From positions 62,001-126,000 of the forward strand of contig NZ_JAHTMW010000001.1 of assembly GCF_026236535.1 (NCBI RefSeq): 64,000 nt of DNA, read 5' to 3'. A program made the translations under genes and the position numbers. The DNA is from Streptomyces sp. SKN60. GTDB taxonomy: Bacteria; Actinomycetota; Actinomycetes; Streptomycetales; Streptomycetaceae. Positions within the stretch are counted from its first letter, which is position 1. Each line of letters starts with the position of its first letter. A model generated the notes under the pieces. The model had not been told where the DNA came from, did no database searches, and saw only the letters and a program-made list of their open reading frames with translations. Positions 27,529-35,318 of the stretch are shown here, in pieces.

Positions 27529-29634
27529 CTACTCGTTCGTGTATTCCTCCAGGACGGTGGCCCCGAGCTCGCGCACGATCAGCTCGTGCCCGGACAGCGC
27601 GGAGTCCACGAGGTCCGGGTCGTCCTCCTCCGGCACGTCGTCCTCGGGCGCCACCGGCGGCGGTCCCTGGGGTACGTGGGCGGGCGCGGGCGCCTGCGGG
27701 GCGGGCTGCGGAGCCGACGGTACGGACGCGGGGCCGGGCGCCGCCGCCTGCGGGGCCTGCTGCATCGGCGGCGGAGCCTGTACGGGGGCGGGCGCGGGCG
27801 CCTGCGGGCGCACCGGGGCCGGGGCGGACGGGCGGCCGCCGCCGAAGCCGGTGGCGGCGGGCGGCGGGTTGGCACCGCCCGAGGGGTCGATGATCGCCTC
27901 GATCTTCCAGTGCACGTTGAACTGCTCGGCCAGGGCCGCCTTCAGGACGTCCTCGCTGCCGCTGCTCGCGAAGTTGTCCCGGGCGCCCGCGTTGAGGAAG
28001 CCGAGCTGGACGGTGGTGCCGTCGAAGCCCGCGACCTGCGCGTTCTGCGAGAGCAGGATCCAGGTGAAGCGGCGCCGGTTCTTGACCGCCTCCAGGATCT
28101 GCGGCCACATGTTCCGCACCTGGGCGGCGCCGGCCGCCATGTCCCCGGAGGGCGCGGCGCCCTGCGGCGCCGGGGCCTGCTGGGGAGCGGGGGCCTGTGC
28201 CTGCGGGGCGGGCGCGGGCGCCGCGGGTGCGGCTCCGGGCCAGGCGCCGGGTGCGGCACCGCCACCGGGGCGGGCGGCTCCGGGCCAGGCCCCGGGCTGG
28301 GGCTGCTGTTGCGGCTGCTGCTGTACGGGTGCGGGTGCCGGGGCAGGGGCCGGGGCGGGGGCCTGCGGGGCGGGCGCGGGGGCGGGCGGCGGGACATGGG
28401 CCTCCGCCGTCGGCACGTACCCCATCTGCGGCGCGGGCGAGGTGGTCGTGAAGACGGCGGCGGGCGGCGCGGCGGCGACCCCGCGCTCCAGCCGGTCGAG
28501 GCGCGCCTGCATCGACCGCTCGTCGTCGAAGGCGGCGGGCAGCAGCACGCGCGCGCAGATCAGCTCCAGCTGGAGCCGCGGCGAGGTCGCGCCGCGCATC
28601 TCGGTCAGACCCGCGTTCACCAGGTCCGCCGCCCGGCTGAGCTCGGCGGCGCCGAACACGGAGGCCTGCGCCTGCATCCGCTCGATGACGTCGGCGGGCG
28701 CGTCGACGAGGCCCTTCTCGGCGGCGTCCGGCACGGCGGCCAGGATCACCAGGTCGCGCAGCCGCTCCAGGAGGTCGGCGACGAAGCGCCGCGGGTCGTT
28801 GCCGCCCTCGATCACCCGGTCCACGACCTCGAAGGCCGCGGCCCCGTCCCCGGCGGCGAACGCGTCCACCACCGAGTCGAGCAGCGAGCCGTCCGTATAA
28901 CCGAGGAGGGACGTGGCCATGGCATACGTCACACCGTCGTCGGCGGCGCCGGCGAGCAGCTGGTCCATCACGGACATCGAGTCACGCACCGACCCGGCAC
29001 CGGCCCGGACCACCAGCGGCAGCACCCCGTCCTCGACCGGGATGCCCTCGCGGCCGCAGACCTCGCCCAGGTACTCCCGCAGGGTGCCGGGCGGCACGAG
29101 CCGGAAGGGGTAGTGGTGGGTGCGCGAGCGGATCGTCCCGATGACCTTCTCGGGCTCCGTGGTGGCGAAGATGAACTTGAGGTGCTCCGGCGGCTCCTCG
29201 ACCACCTTCAGCAGGGCGTTGAAGCCCGCCGAGGTGACCATGTGCGCCTCGTCGATGATGTAGATCTTGTAGCGGCTGGACGCCGGCCCGAAGAACGCCT
29301 TCTCGCGCAGGTCACGGGCGTCGTCCACACCACCGTGCGAGGCCGCGTCGATCTCGATGACGTCGATCGACCCCGGCCCGTTGCGCGCGAGGTCCCGGCA
29401 CGACTGGCACTCCCCGCACGGCGTCGGGGTGGGACCCTTCTCACAGTTCAGACAGCGCGCCAGGATGCGCGCACTGGTCGTCTTGCCACAGCCGCGCGGC
29501 CCGCTGAACAGGTACGCGTGATTGACCCGGTTGTTCCGCAGCGCCTGCTGCAGCGGGTCGGTGACATGCTCCTGCCCGATGACCTCGGCGAAGGACTCGG
29601 GGCGGTAGCGGCGGTACAGCGCGAGAGACGACAC
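27529..29634 (-). CDS. dnaX: DNA polymerase III subunits gamma and tau
   Basis: The clamp-loader ATPase. Start GTG 29634 gives MSSLALYRRYRPESFAEVIGQ, as in known Streptomyces DnaX; an in-frame extension to 29664 lacks support. Walker A is FSGPRGCGKTTSARIL, the zinc module has four cysteines in CLNCEKGPTPTPCGECQSC, Walker B is YIIDEAHMVT, and the sensor 1 loop is FIFATTEPEKVI with SRTHHYPFRL. Domain III follows, then a Pro/Ala/Gln-rich linker and a C-terminal tau-specific part with acidic PEDDVPEEDDPD. The length (701 residues) fits Streptomyces, where the product is one large protein. No ribosome-binding site is visible; TATAAC lies 10-15 bases before the GTG, so the mRNA may be leaderless. 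The SRP RNA gene lies upstream. Confidence 0.95.
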   Translation of the reverse strand: MSSLALYRRYRPESFAEVIGQEHVTDPLQQALRNNRVNHAYLFSGPRGCGKTTSARILARCLNCEKGPTPTPCGECQSCRDLARNGPGSIDVIEIDAASHGGVDDARDLREKAFFGPASSRYKIYIIDEAHMVTSAGFNALLKVVEEPPEHLKFIFATTEPEKVIGTIRSRTHHYPFRLVPPGTLREYLGEVCGREGIPVEDGVLPLVVRAGAGSVRDSMSVMDQLLAGAADDGVTYAMATSLLGYTDGSLLDSVVDAFAAGDGAAAFEVVDRVIEGGNDPRRFVADLLERLRDLVILAAVPDAAEKGLVDAPADVIERMQAQASVFGAAELSRAADLVNAGLTEMRGATSPRLQLELICARVLLPAAFDDERSMQARLDRLERGVAAAPPAAVFTTTSPAPQMGYVPTAEAHVPPPAPAPAPQAPAPAPAPAPAPVQQQPQQQPQPGAWPGAARPGGGAAPGAWPGAAPAAPAPAPQAQAPAPQQAPAPQGAAPSGDMAAGAAQVRNMWPQILEAVKNRRRFTWILLSQNAQVAGFDGTTVQLGFLNAGARDNFASSGSEDVLKAALAEQFNVHWKIEAIIDPSGGANPPPAATGFGGGRPSAPAPVRPQAPAPAPVQAPPPMQQAPQAAAPGPASVPSAPQPAPQAPAPAHVPQGPPPVAPEDDVPEEDDPDLVDSALSGHELIVRELGATVLEEYTNE

Positions 29635-29643
29635 GTATACGAG

Positions 29644-29649
29644 GTTATA
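29644..29649 (-). promoter_or_regulatory. Putative dnaX -10 box
   Basis: TATAAC on the minus strand ends 9 bases before the dnaX GTG. With no ribosome-binding site present, the transcript may start at or just before the start codon. The -35 is unclear (TTGTCA is only 9 bases away). Confidence 0.35.
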
Positions 29650-29741
29650 GGCGCCCACTGACAACCCGAGAACAATCGCCCGCCCGGCCGCCCGGCCACC
29701 TCCGGCCCGGGCCCCGTGTCCGCCCCCGCCCGGAAACGCAA

Positions 29742-29831
29742 GCGCCCCCCACGCACCCGCCAGAGCCGACCTACCCTTGCTGCCTTCCGGCCCTGGGGGA
29801 GTTCAGTCAGATAGCGCCACGTGAGGGGCTC
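29742..29831 (-). ncRNA. ffs: Signal recognition particle 4.5S RNA
   Basis: On the minus strand the apical domain reads CAGGGCCGGAAGGCAGCA, the conserved SRP hairpin with the GGAA tetraloop and the asymmetric AGCA side of the internal loop. The two ends pair: GCCCCTCACG at 29829-29820 with CGTGGGGGGC at 29753-29744. It binds Ffh (SRP54) for co-translational targeting to the membrane. It lies between tRNA-Ser and dnaX, as in other Streptomyces. End points are estimated from pairing and may be off by a few bases. Confidence 0.92.
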
Positions 29832-29962
29832 CGCCCAGAGTACCCGATCCCCACCCCCACCCGTCCCCCACCCTCCCCCACTCCCCGACCTGCACCCTTC
29901 CCCCGACCCCCGCTCCAGATCATGTGCGCGAGCACCCCTCCCGGTCATGTAATGTTCTCCAC

Positions 29963-30047
29963 GGAGGATTCGCCTAGAGGCCTAGGGCGCACGCTTGGAA
30001 AGCGTGTTGGGGGCAACCCCTCACGAGTTCGAATCTCGTATCCTCCG
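29963..30047 (+). tRNA. tRNA-Ser (GGA), integration site of a small element
   Basis: A type II tRNA of 85 bases. Acceptor GGAGGAT pairs with ATCCTCC, the anticodon loop TTGGAAA reads GGA, the long variable arm is TGTTGGGGGCAACCCCTCA, and the T-loop is TTCGAAT. The gene is complete. Its 3' part from the anticodon loop on is duplicated at 32588, marking it as attL of the inserted element. CCA is not encoded. Confidence 0.97.
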
Positions 30048-30048
30048 C
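29995..30048 (+). repeat. attL: 54-bp direct repeat in tRNA-Ser
   Basis: The left copy of the repeat runs from the anticodon loop (TTGGAAAGCG) to one base past the tRNA (TCCTCCGC). It is identical to the copy at 32588-32641. Confidence 0.95.
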
Positions 30049-30068
30049 AGCCGCCTGAACAGGCGAAA

Positions 30069-30105
30069 CGAAGACCCCGGACCGCTCCAGCGGCCGGGGT
30101 CTTCG
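30069..30105 (+). terminator. Element-borne terminator for tRNA-Ser
   Basis: Arms CGAAGACCCCGG and CCGGGGTCTTCG enclose a smaller CCGCT/AGCGG hairpin. It lies inside the element, so the insertion brought a replacement for the chromosomal terminator now stranded at 32649. Confidence 0.75.
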
Positions 30106-30114
30106 GCATGCCCT

Positions 30115-30136
30115 GGTCTCAGTTTCGGTCTCATTT
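30115..30136 (+). repeat. Left-end GGTCTCA repeats (candidate arm-type sites)
   Basis: Two GGTCTCA copies 12 bases apart (30115 and 30127), on the same strand and of the same period as three copies near the right end. Direct repeats of this kind next to att sites are usual for integrase arm binding; the assignment is inference. Confidence 0.5.
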
Positions 30137-30281
30137 ATTTGCGACATTCGCGATATTTCTCGCGATGCGCCAGGACACCCTTGGGGAGCGGCGAGCGTCG
30201 GGGCCGACGGGTGCACACTGCGAGGGCCGCCAGAACCAGGAGTATGTTTTATGTAGGCGTACTTCTATATCTGGAGCACTC

Positions 30282-31754
30282 GTGGACAAGCCTGCCGAGA
30301 TGTTCGACCGGGATTACGAGTGGTCGGCGCTGAGCCGGTTCATCACCGATCCTCAGCCAGGAGCGACCCTGGGTGTGGTCTCCGGTCGTCGCCGCCAGGG
30401 CAAGACGTTCCTGCTGGATGCCGCCTGCCGTGCCACCGGGGGGTTCTACTTCGGGGCCACCGAGGCCGCCGATGCCGAGTCGCTACGGCGGATCAGCGCG
30501 GCGCTGACCGCCCACGTCCGTCCTGCCAGCCCGTTCCACTTCGCCAACTGGGCAGAGGCCGTCGACGCACTGCTCGCGCTCGGCGCCGAGCGGCCCGTCC
30601 CCGTGGTGATCGACGAGTTTCCCTACCTCGCCAAGGCCAACCCCGAGCTGCCTTCGATCATCCAGGAGGCGTTGCGGCCCCTGCGTGACCAGCGCACAGG
30701 CTCCCGTACCCGGCTGCTGCTGTGCGGCTCGGCACTGTCCTTCATGGGCAGGCTGCTCTCAGGTAACGCCCCACTGCGCGGACGGGCGGGGCTGGAGTTG
30801 GTCGTCCGCCCCCTTGACCACCGCCTCGCCGCCGAGTTCTGGGACATCACCGACCCCCACCTGGCCATGAAGGTGAACGCGATCGTGGGCGGCACCCCGG
30901 CCTATCGGCGCGAATTCGCACGCGGCGACACGCCAAAGGGTCCGGATGACTTCGACGACTGGGTCATCCGCACCGTCCTCAATCCCGAAACCCCCCTCTT
31001 CCGCGAGGCCCGCTACCTGCTTGCCGAAGAACCCGACCTCCGCGACACCGCCCTGTACCTGTCCGTCCTGGCCGCCGTCGCCGACGGCAACGCCACCCGC
31101 GGGGGCATGGCCGGCTACCTGGAACGCAAGGCCACCGACATCGCCCACCCCATCAACGTCCTCGAAGACGCGGGCCTGCTGCACCGGGACGCGGATGCCT
31201 TCCGCGACAACCGTCCCACCTACCGCATCGCCGAACCGCTGATCGGCTTCTACCACGCGATCATGCGACCGGTCTGGGACCAGCTCGAACGCCCCGGCAG
31301 CGCGACACGGGTCTGGCAGGCCAGCCGTCGCCGCTTCGTCAGCAACGTCCTTGGGCCGCATTTCGAACAGGTCTGCCGTGACTGGGCACTACATCACGCC
31401 GCCCCCGAGCTCCTGGGCGGTCTACCCGCCCGCGTCGGACACGGCGTCGTCCACGACCCCAAGGCCCGCACCGGCCACGAGGTCGACGTGGCTGTCGTCG
31501 GAATCGCGGATGGTGGCAAGCCGCCCCTCCTGGCCATCGGAGAGGCCAAGTGGAACGACACCATAGGCATCGCCCATATCGAACGCCTCCGGCACATCCG
31601 CGACCTCATCGCCCAGGCCGGGCGCTACGACACCACCGGCACCCGGCTCATCTGCTTCAGCGGAGCCGGATTCAACGACAAGGCGCACGCCACCGCTGCG
31701 GCCGACCCGGACGTCCGACTGATCGACCTGGCGACCCTCTACGGCCGAGTCTGA
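30282..31754 (+). CDS. AAA ATPase with C-terminal DUF234 nuclease-like domain
   Basis: A 490-residue protein of the 'archaeal ATPase' STAND/AAA class fused to a DUF234 domain. Walker A is GVVSGRRRQGKTFLLD (Lys41), and Walker B is VPVVIDEFPYL (Asp111, Glu112). A winged-helix region (around IAHPINVLEDAGLLHRD) follows. The C-terminal domain has a PD-(D/E)XK pattern: GHEVDVAVVG then LLAIGEAKWN (about residues 398-424). Such proteins occur as mobile or defence-like genes in archaea and bacteria; their role is unproven. Start GTG 30282 has GGAG 6 bases upstream; ATG at 30300 is an alternative. It is cargo of the tRNA-Ser element. Confidence 0.88.
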   Translation: MDKPAEMFDRDYEWSALSRFITDPQPGATLGVVSGRRRQGKTFLLDAACRATGGFYFGATEAADAESLRRISAALTAHVRPASPFHFANWAEAVDALLALGAERPVPVVIDEFPYLAKANPELPSIIQEALRPLRDQRTGSRTRLLLCGSALSFMGRLLSGNAPLRGRAGLELVVRPLDHRLAAEFWDITDPHLAMKVNAIVGGTPAYRREFARGDTPKGPDDFDDWVIRTVLNPETPLFREARYLLAEEPDLRDTALYLSVLAAVADGNATRGGMAGYLERKATDIAHPINVLEDAGLLHRDADAFRDNRPTYRIAEPLIGFYHAIMRPVWDQLERPGSATRVWQASRRRFVSNVLGPHFEQVCRDWALHHAAPELLGGLPARVGHGVVHDPKARTGHEVDVAVVGIADGGKPPLLAIGEAKWNDTIGIAHIERLRHIRDLIAQAGRYDTTGTRLICFSGAGFNDKAHATAAADPDVRLIDLATLYGRV

Positions 31755-31861
31755 CCACTGCCCGTGCTGTCGGAACACCATGGTGAGCGCGCCGATGAGA
31801 CGCATTCACAGGCTGGAGGCATCTCCATGCGGATCACGAGGGAGGGGCGCAACCTGATGGC

Positions 31862-32383
31862 ATGAGCGGAAACAAGCCCACCGGTCCACCGCCGGGACGG
31901 CAGCGGGGGCAATCACGGCCTTCGCCTTCGGCCCCCTCGCCACGCAGGAAGATCCTCAGCCATGCCGCCGCAGCGCTCGGCGGACTACTGGTCGGTGTGC
32001 TCATCGGCGTGGTGGGATCGCGAGGCGACACCGCGGACTCCCCATCCGTTACCCAGACCGTGACTGCCACGCCTCAAACAACCCAAACGCCCGAGACCGC
32101 CGGCCAGCCCACCATCAGCACACCGAAGAAGGACTCCACGCCTACCGCGGAAATCCCTGGTGACGGCGTCTTCCTCGTGGGCAAAGACATCCAGCCGGGC
32201 ACATATCGCAGCGACGGCAAGGACAACGTCCTCTGCTACTGGGCACGGCTGAGCGACACCACCGGCGAGCTGGGCGACATCATCGCCAGCGGGAATGCCG
32301 AGGGGCAGGCCATCGTCAAGATCGACCCAAGCGACAAGGCGTTTCAGAGTTCCGACTGCAAGTCCTGGCAGAAGATCGCATAG
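31862..32383 (+). CDS. Membrane-anchored extracytoplasmic protein of unknown function
   Basis: A 173-residue protein. The N-terminal 30 residues are Pro/Arg/Ser-rich and cytoplasmic, followed by one membrane helix (AAAALGGLLVGVLIGVVGS). A Thr/Pro-rich stalk (SVTQTVTATPQTTQTPETAG) leads to a small C-terminal domain (GDGVFLVGKDIQPGTYRSDG...CYWARLSDTTGELGDIIASG) with two Cys. This domain recurs in actinobacterial secreted proteins, but I know no function for it. It lies 108 bp after the ATPase gene on the same strand, within the element. The ribosome-binding site is weak (GGGAGGGG about 15 bases upstream), so the start is less sure. Its base use is less GC-extreme than its neighbours, suggesting acquired DNA. 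Confidence 0.75.
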   Translation: MSGNKPTGPPPGRQRGQSRPSPSAPSPRRKILSHAAAALGGLLVGVLIGVVGSRGDTADSPSVTQTVTATPQTTQTPETAGQPTISTPKKDSTPTAEIPGDGVFLVGKDIQPGTYRSDGKDNVLCYWARLSDTTGELGDIIASGNAEGQAIVKIDPSDKAFQSSDCKSWQKIA

Positions 32384-32459
32384 AACGGCCGGCCCTGATG
32401 GGCAACCGTGCGGTAGGAGGCCGAGAGGTTCTCGGTGATCAGCGACGCAGCGGCTGTCT

Positions 32460-32494
32460 CTGGTCTCAGTTCTGGTCTCAGTTCTGGTCTCATT
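32460..32494 (+). repeat. Right-end TGGTCTCAGTTC repeats (candidate arm-type sites)
   Basis: Three copies of a 12-bp unit TGGTCTCAGTTC, in direct tandem, about 95 bp from attR. The core GGTCTCA is shared with the left end at 30115, in the same orientation. Confidence 0.6.
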
Positions 32495-32587
32495 CGCCTT
32501 CGTCCGGCCCCGTCCGGGCGGGTCCACCCCGAAGGCTCCGTCGCAGGTCAGGTCACCTACGGCCCCGCCGTACCCCCGTACGAACAT

Positions 32588-32641
32588 TTGGAAAGCGTGT
32601 TGGGGGCAACCCCTCACGAGTTCGAATCTCGTATCCTCCGC
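32588..32641 (+). repeat. attR: tRNA-Ser 3' fragment
   Basis: 54 bp identical to 29995-30048, comprising the anticodon loop to the 3' end of tRNA-Ser(GGA). The first 32 bases of the tRNA are missing, so it cannot make a tRNA. Confidence 0.95.
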
Positions 32642-32648
32642 CAGGCAG

Positions 32649-32679
32649 AAGGCCCGGACCGCTCAGCGGTCCGGGCCTT
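32649..32679 (+). terminator. Original terminator of tRNA-Ser, displaced by the insertion
   Basis: Perfect 14-bp arms AAGGCCCGGACCGC and GCGGTCCGGGCCTT with loop TCA, 8 bp after the tRNA fragment, at the distance expected for the ancestral tRNA terminator. It may now serve the convergent gene at 32706. Confidence 0.8.
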
Positions 32680-32705
32680 TGTCGTTCCACCGGGCCGGGC
32701 CTGAA

Positions 32706-33266
32706 TCACACCGGGCAGGGCCGGTACTCCAGGCTCAGTTCGCGGTCGACGGCGTAGCTGGTGCGCATGGAGGCGTCGGTGACCTTCTCCCAGGAGCCGT
32801 ACTTCGCGTACAGCTGGTCGGCCGTCGGGCCGAGGGGGTTGCCGTACTTCGCCATGTTGCGCTCCTCCAGGATGCGGACCTCGGCCGGGGTCATGCCGGC
32901 GCGGGTGATCTCCTTGGCCTGGTTGCGCATGTCGACGAGCTCGCGGGCGATCTCCTCCTCGGTGGCACCCGCCGCCCGCATGTCGGCCTCCGTGCGGTGC
33001 ATGTCCTCCAGGAGCTCGTGGTAGCGGATGCGGGTGCGCTGGGCGTCGACCTTCTCGTCCATCGGCATCACGCGGATGCGGCACACGACCGGGTCGGTGC
33101 TGGGACACGGGTCGTCGGCGGCGACGGGCGGGGCGAGCGGGGCGGTGATGATCGAACCGCAGGCCTCGGCGGCGCCCGCCGAGGCCGCGGCCCCGGTGGT
33201 GAGCAGGGCGACGGCGGTGACGAACGGTACGAGGACACGACGCGGCAGGGTCGAGGAGAGGCGCAT
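32706..33266 (-). CDS. Secreted protein of unknown function (186 aa)
   Basis: A signal peptide is evident: MRLSSTLPRRVLVPFVTAVALLTTGAAASAGAAEA, with AXA cleavage near residue 30. The mature part has a Cys pair in PCPSTDPVVCRIRV and then a charged helical region (MHRTEADMRAAGATEEEIARELVDMRNQAKEITRAG). No family is recognised. I chose ATG at 33266 because GAGGA lies 8 bases upstream. An in-frame upstream ATG would add a non-signal extension. It is convergent with the element on its left. Confidence 0.78.
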   Translation of the reverse strand: MRLSSTLPRRVLVPFVTAVALLTTGAAASAGAAEACGSIITAPLAPPVAADDPCPSTDPVVCRIRVMPMDEKVDAQRTRIRYHELLEDMHRTEADMRAAGATEEEIARELVDMRNQAKEITRAGMTPAEVRILEERNMAKYGNPLGPTADQLYAKYGSWEKVTDASMRTSYAVDRELSLEYRPCPV

Positions 33267-33419
33267 GCGCGCATCCTCGGCAGCCGCGCCGCGCCCGTTC
33301 ACGCAGGCGCACCGCCGGAGCGGGGTGATCACACCGGTGATCACCCCGGCGAGTGACGACCGCTGGGGGAGGTCCGTGCCGGGAATCCCTTCCGCCCGTG
33401 AGCCGTCAGCCGTGAGTCG

Positions 33420-34307
33420 TCAGCCCGTGAGTTCGCGCTGGAACTCGTGCGCCTCGTGCGTCGGCAGGTAACCGAGGGCGTCGTTCACGCGCCGCATGTA
33501 CGGGTTGTTGTCGGCCGTGTCCGTGACGAGCCCGCCGAGCTTCGGCTGCCGCTCGCGGGCGCGCACGATCGAGGCGGCCTTCATCCAGCGGGCAAGGCCG
33601 TGGCCGCGGTGCTCGGGAAGGACGGCGGTGCCGTAGTGCTCCCCGTCGCCCACCCCCTCCGCCGGGCTCACGAGCTCGGTGAACCCGACCACCGAACCGT
33701 CCGCCTCGGCCACCGCCGCCACCGTGTGCAGCACCTCGCCGCGCCCCTCGACCGCGCCGACCGCCGCCCGTACCCGCTCCAGGTCCCACACCACCGTGCC
33801 GTAGTCGATCGTCCCCATCGGCATGTCGTCCATCGCACGGCGCGAGGCGACGTAGCTCGCCGCCAGGTCGTCCGGCACCATGCCCTCCCACTCCACGAGC
33901 CGGTAGCCGGCCGGCGCCTTCTCGACCTCCGCGGCGAGCGCGGGGACATCGGCCTCGGCGAGGGGCAGTCGGGCGTACGTGAGCGTCATCGCGACCCGGA
34001 AGCCGCGCGCCGCGAGGAACGCGGCGCCCGGCGACCCCGCCTCCGCCTGCGCGACAAGACTGCGCCGCCCGTCCTCCCGCGCCGCCGCCACCACCGCGTC
34101 GAGCAGCGCGGTGGCGACGCCCCGCCGCCGCTCGGACGGATGGACCCGCGCGTCGAACTCGGCGAGGTGCCGCTGCCCCTCCCGCTCGAAGAGCCGCAGG
34201 AAGGCGGACCCGGCGGGCGCCCCCTCGGGCCCGTCGGCGAGCCAGGCGAGACGGCGGCCGATGGAGTTCGGCTCGGGGTCGGCGAGGGCGGTCAGGCGTA
34301 TGGGCAC
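33420..34307 (-). CDS. GNAT family N-acetyltransferase
   Basis: A 295-residue acetyltransferase with two GNAT-type halves. The first has HPSERRRGVATALLDAVVAAAREDG (residues about 65-90, motif A with RRGVA). The second has TAVLPEHRGHGLARWMKAASIVRARE, the acetyl-CoA loop RGHGLA, and NNPYMRRVNDALGYLPTHEAHEFQRE at the C-terminus. Substrate unknown. The start is GTG 34307, with GGAG 6 bases upstream. An upstream in-frame start would add a low-complexity Ser/Arg tail. No operon partner is clear; the small gene at 34369 precedes it on the same strand by 61 bp. Confidence 0.88.
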   Translation of the reverse strand: MPIRLTALADPEPNSIGRRLAWLADGPEGAPAGSAFLRLFEREGQRHLAEFDARVHPSERRRGVATALLDAVVAAAREDGRRSLVAQAEAGSPGAAFLAARGFRVAMTLTYARLPLAEADVPALAAEVEKAPAGYRLVEWEGMVPDDLAASYVASRRAMDDMPMGTIDYGTVVWDLERVRAAVGAVEGRGEVLHTVAAVAEADGSVVGFTELVSPAEGVGDGEHYGTAVLPEHRGHGLARWMKAASIVRARERQPKLGGLVTDTADNNPYMRRVNDALGYLPTHEAHEFQRELTG

Positions 34308-34368
34308 GTCAGCTCCGTAAGCAGGTGAAGAACGGGAGAGGGAGGGGAGGAGGAGGGAGGGGAGGAGG

Positions 34369-34689
34369 TCAGTCGTCGAAGTTGTCGCTGGCCAGTCGCA
34401 GCGCGAGCTCCTGGAGGATCGGCTCGGTGGCCGGTACGGCACCGGAGGCGTCATGCGCGTCCGCGACGGCCTCGAACGCGAGGATGAACCCGTTCACGAG
34501 CGCGCTCAGCGGCTCCGACAACTGCGCCAGGACCGACAGCCCGACCTCCTCCGCACTCGCGTCGGCCGGCACCGCGAACTGCCCCGGAATGACCTCGCCC
34601 AACAGATCCGAGACCAGGCTCTCGTCGACGCCGCCGCGGAGCGCCGTCAATGCGGCGATGGCCTTGAGTTTGATCTCGTTCTCGGTCAC
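34369..34689 (-). CDS. Small conserved hypothetical protein (106 aa)
   Basis: No domain recognised. The protein is acidic and mostly helical (IKLKAIAALTALRGGVDESLVSDLLGEVI, SVLAQLSEPLSALVNGFILAFEAVADAHDASG) and ends SDNFDD. No signal or membrane helix. It is probably co-transcribed with the GNAT gene 61 bp downstream. It is divergent from the secreted-protein gene at 34884, with about 195 bp of promoter region between them. Confidence 0.65.
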   Translation of the reverse strand: MTENEIKLKAIAALTALRGGVDESLVSDLLGEVIPGQFAVPADASAEEVGLSVLAQLSEPLSALVNGFILAFEAVADAHDASGAVPATEPILQELALRLASDNFDD

Positions 34690-34883
34690 GCGAGGAGCCT
34701 AGGAGCAACCCCGGGACGGCGCGGCGGAATTCGCGCGACACGCGGGGGTGCGGCTTGTGTTGACGATCCGTTCGTCGGTTCACCAGATGGTGGGAAGGAA
34801 ACGATCCCGCATTTCACTACGCCGAGTAGTCACCTCAATACTCATCGCGACAAGATCTTCTTGGTGCGACGAGTGGAGGACAC

Positions 34884-35318
34884 ATGCGCAAGCGCACGTG
34901 GGTGTCGGTGGCGATCGCCGCCGGGCTGTTCCTGGGCGGGGCGGGCGGGGCGGTGGCGGATTCGTGGCACACCATTCCGAACGTGCACACCGACGGAGTC
35001 GAGTTCAAGGGTGGCTCCTACGTCTTCGAGCCGAAGAGCCGGAACCACGGCGGCTTCCACTTCAAGGGAAGCCTGAGGGACGTCTCGCCGAACGACGGCC
35101 ACAACGTCTACGTCGAGGTGAAGGTCGAGGCCTACGACTGGAACCGGTTCAAGGGGACCCAGAAGAAATACGTCTACCTCGACAGGGTCGTCTGGGACGG
35201 GGCAGCGCAGTTCACCTCGGAGGCCCGCCTCCGCGTGTGCCGCGACCGCGGCTCACTGCGGCCCGACAACTGCGTTCCCACTTTCCACTACCTCCGACAG
35301 GGGAACGGCGAGTCGTGA
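34884..35318 (+). CDS. Secreted protein coupled to an ABC transporter
   Basis: A 144-residue protein with a signal peptide MRKRTWVSVAIAAGLFLGGAGGAVADS, cleaved after AVA. The mature domain (VHTDGVEFKGGSYVFEPKSRNHGGFHFKGSLRD...VRVEVKVEAYDWNRF type) is beta-rich with two Cys near the end (VCRDRGSLRPDNCV). No family recognised. It ends inside the start of the ABC ATPase gene (GTGA, 4-bp overlap), so the secreted protein and the MacB-like transporter are made together. It may be a substrate-binding or sensing partner; that is inference. The ATG is preceded by GGAGG. Confidence 0.8.
   Translation: MRKRTWVSVAIAAGLFLGGAGGAVADSWHTIPNVHTDGVEFKGGSYVFEPKSRNHGGFHFKGSLRDVSPNDGHNVYVEVKVEAYDWNRFKGTQKKYVYLDRVVWDGAAQFTSEARLRVCRDRGSLRPDNCVPTFHYLRQGNGES

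Larger units (their letters stand above)
29995..32641. mobile_element. 2.6-kb non-autonomous tRNA-Ser integrative element
   Basis: The segment is flanked by 54-bp direct repeats derived from tRNA-Ser(GGA), the classic trace of tyrosine-recombinase integration at a tRNA 3' end. The left copy completes the tRNA, and the right copy lacks the first 32 bases of it. Inside are a terminator for the tRNA, two genes (ATPase-DUF234 and a membrane-anchored protein) and, near both ends, repeated GGTCTCA motifs resembling arm-type sites. No integrase, excisionase or replication gene is visible. It is either the remnant of a larger element or mobilised in trans. Confidence 0.8.

Noticed and set aside
24099..29661. 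Long plus-strand frames opposite the M48-like gene, purD and dnaX
   Set aside because: Shadows of minus-strand genes with recognisable products.
29974..30216. 80-codon minus-strand frame over tRNA-Ser
   Set aside because: Antisense to the tRNA and composed of repeat-derived residues.
31985..32617. 210-codon minus-strand frame across the element's right end
   Set aside because: It runs through the att fragment and the GGTCTCA repeats and is antisense to the better-supported membrane-anchored gene.
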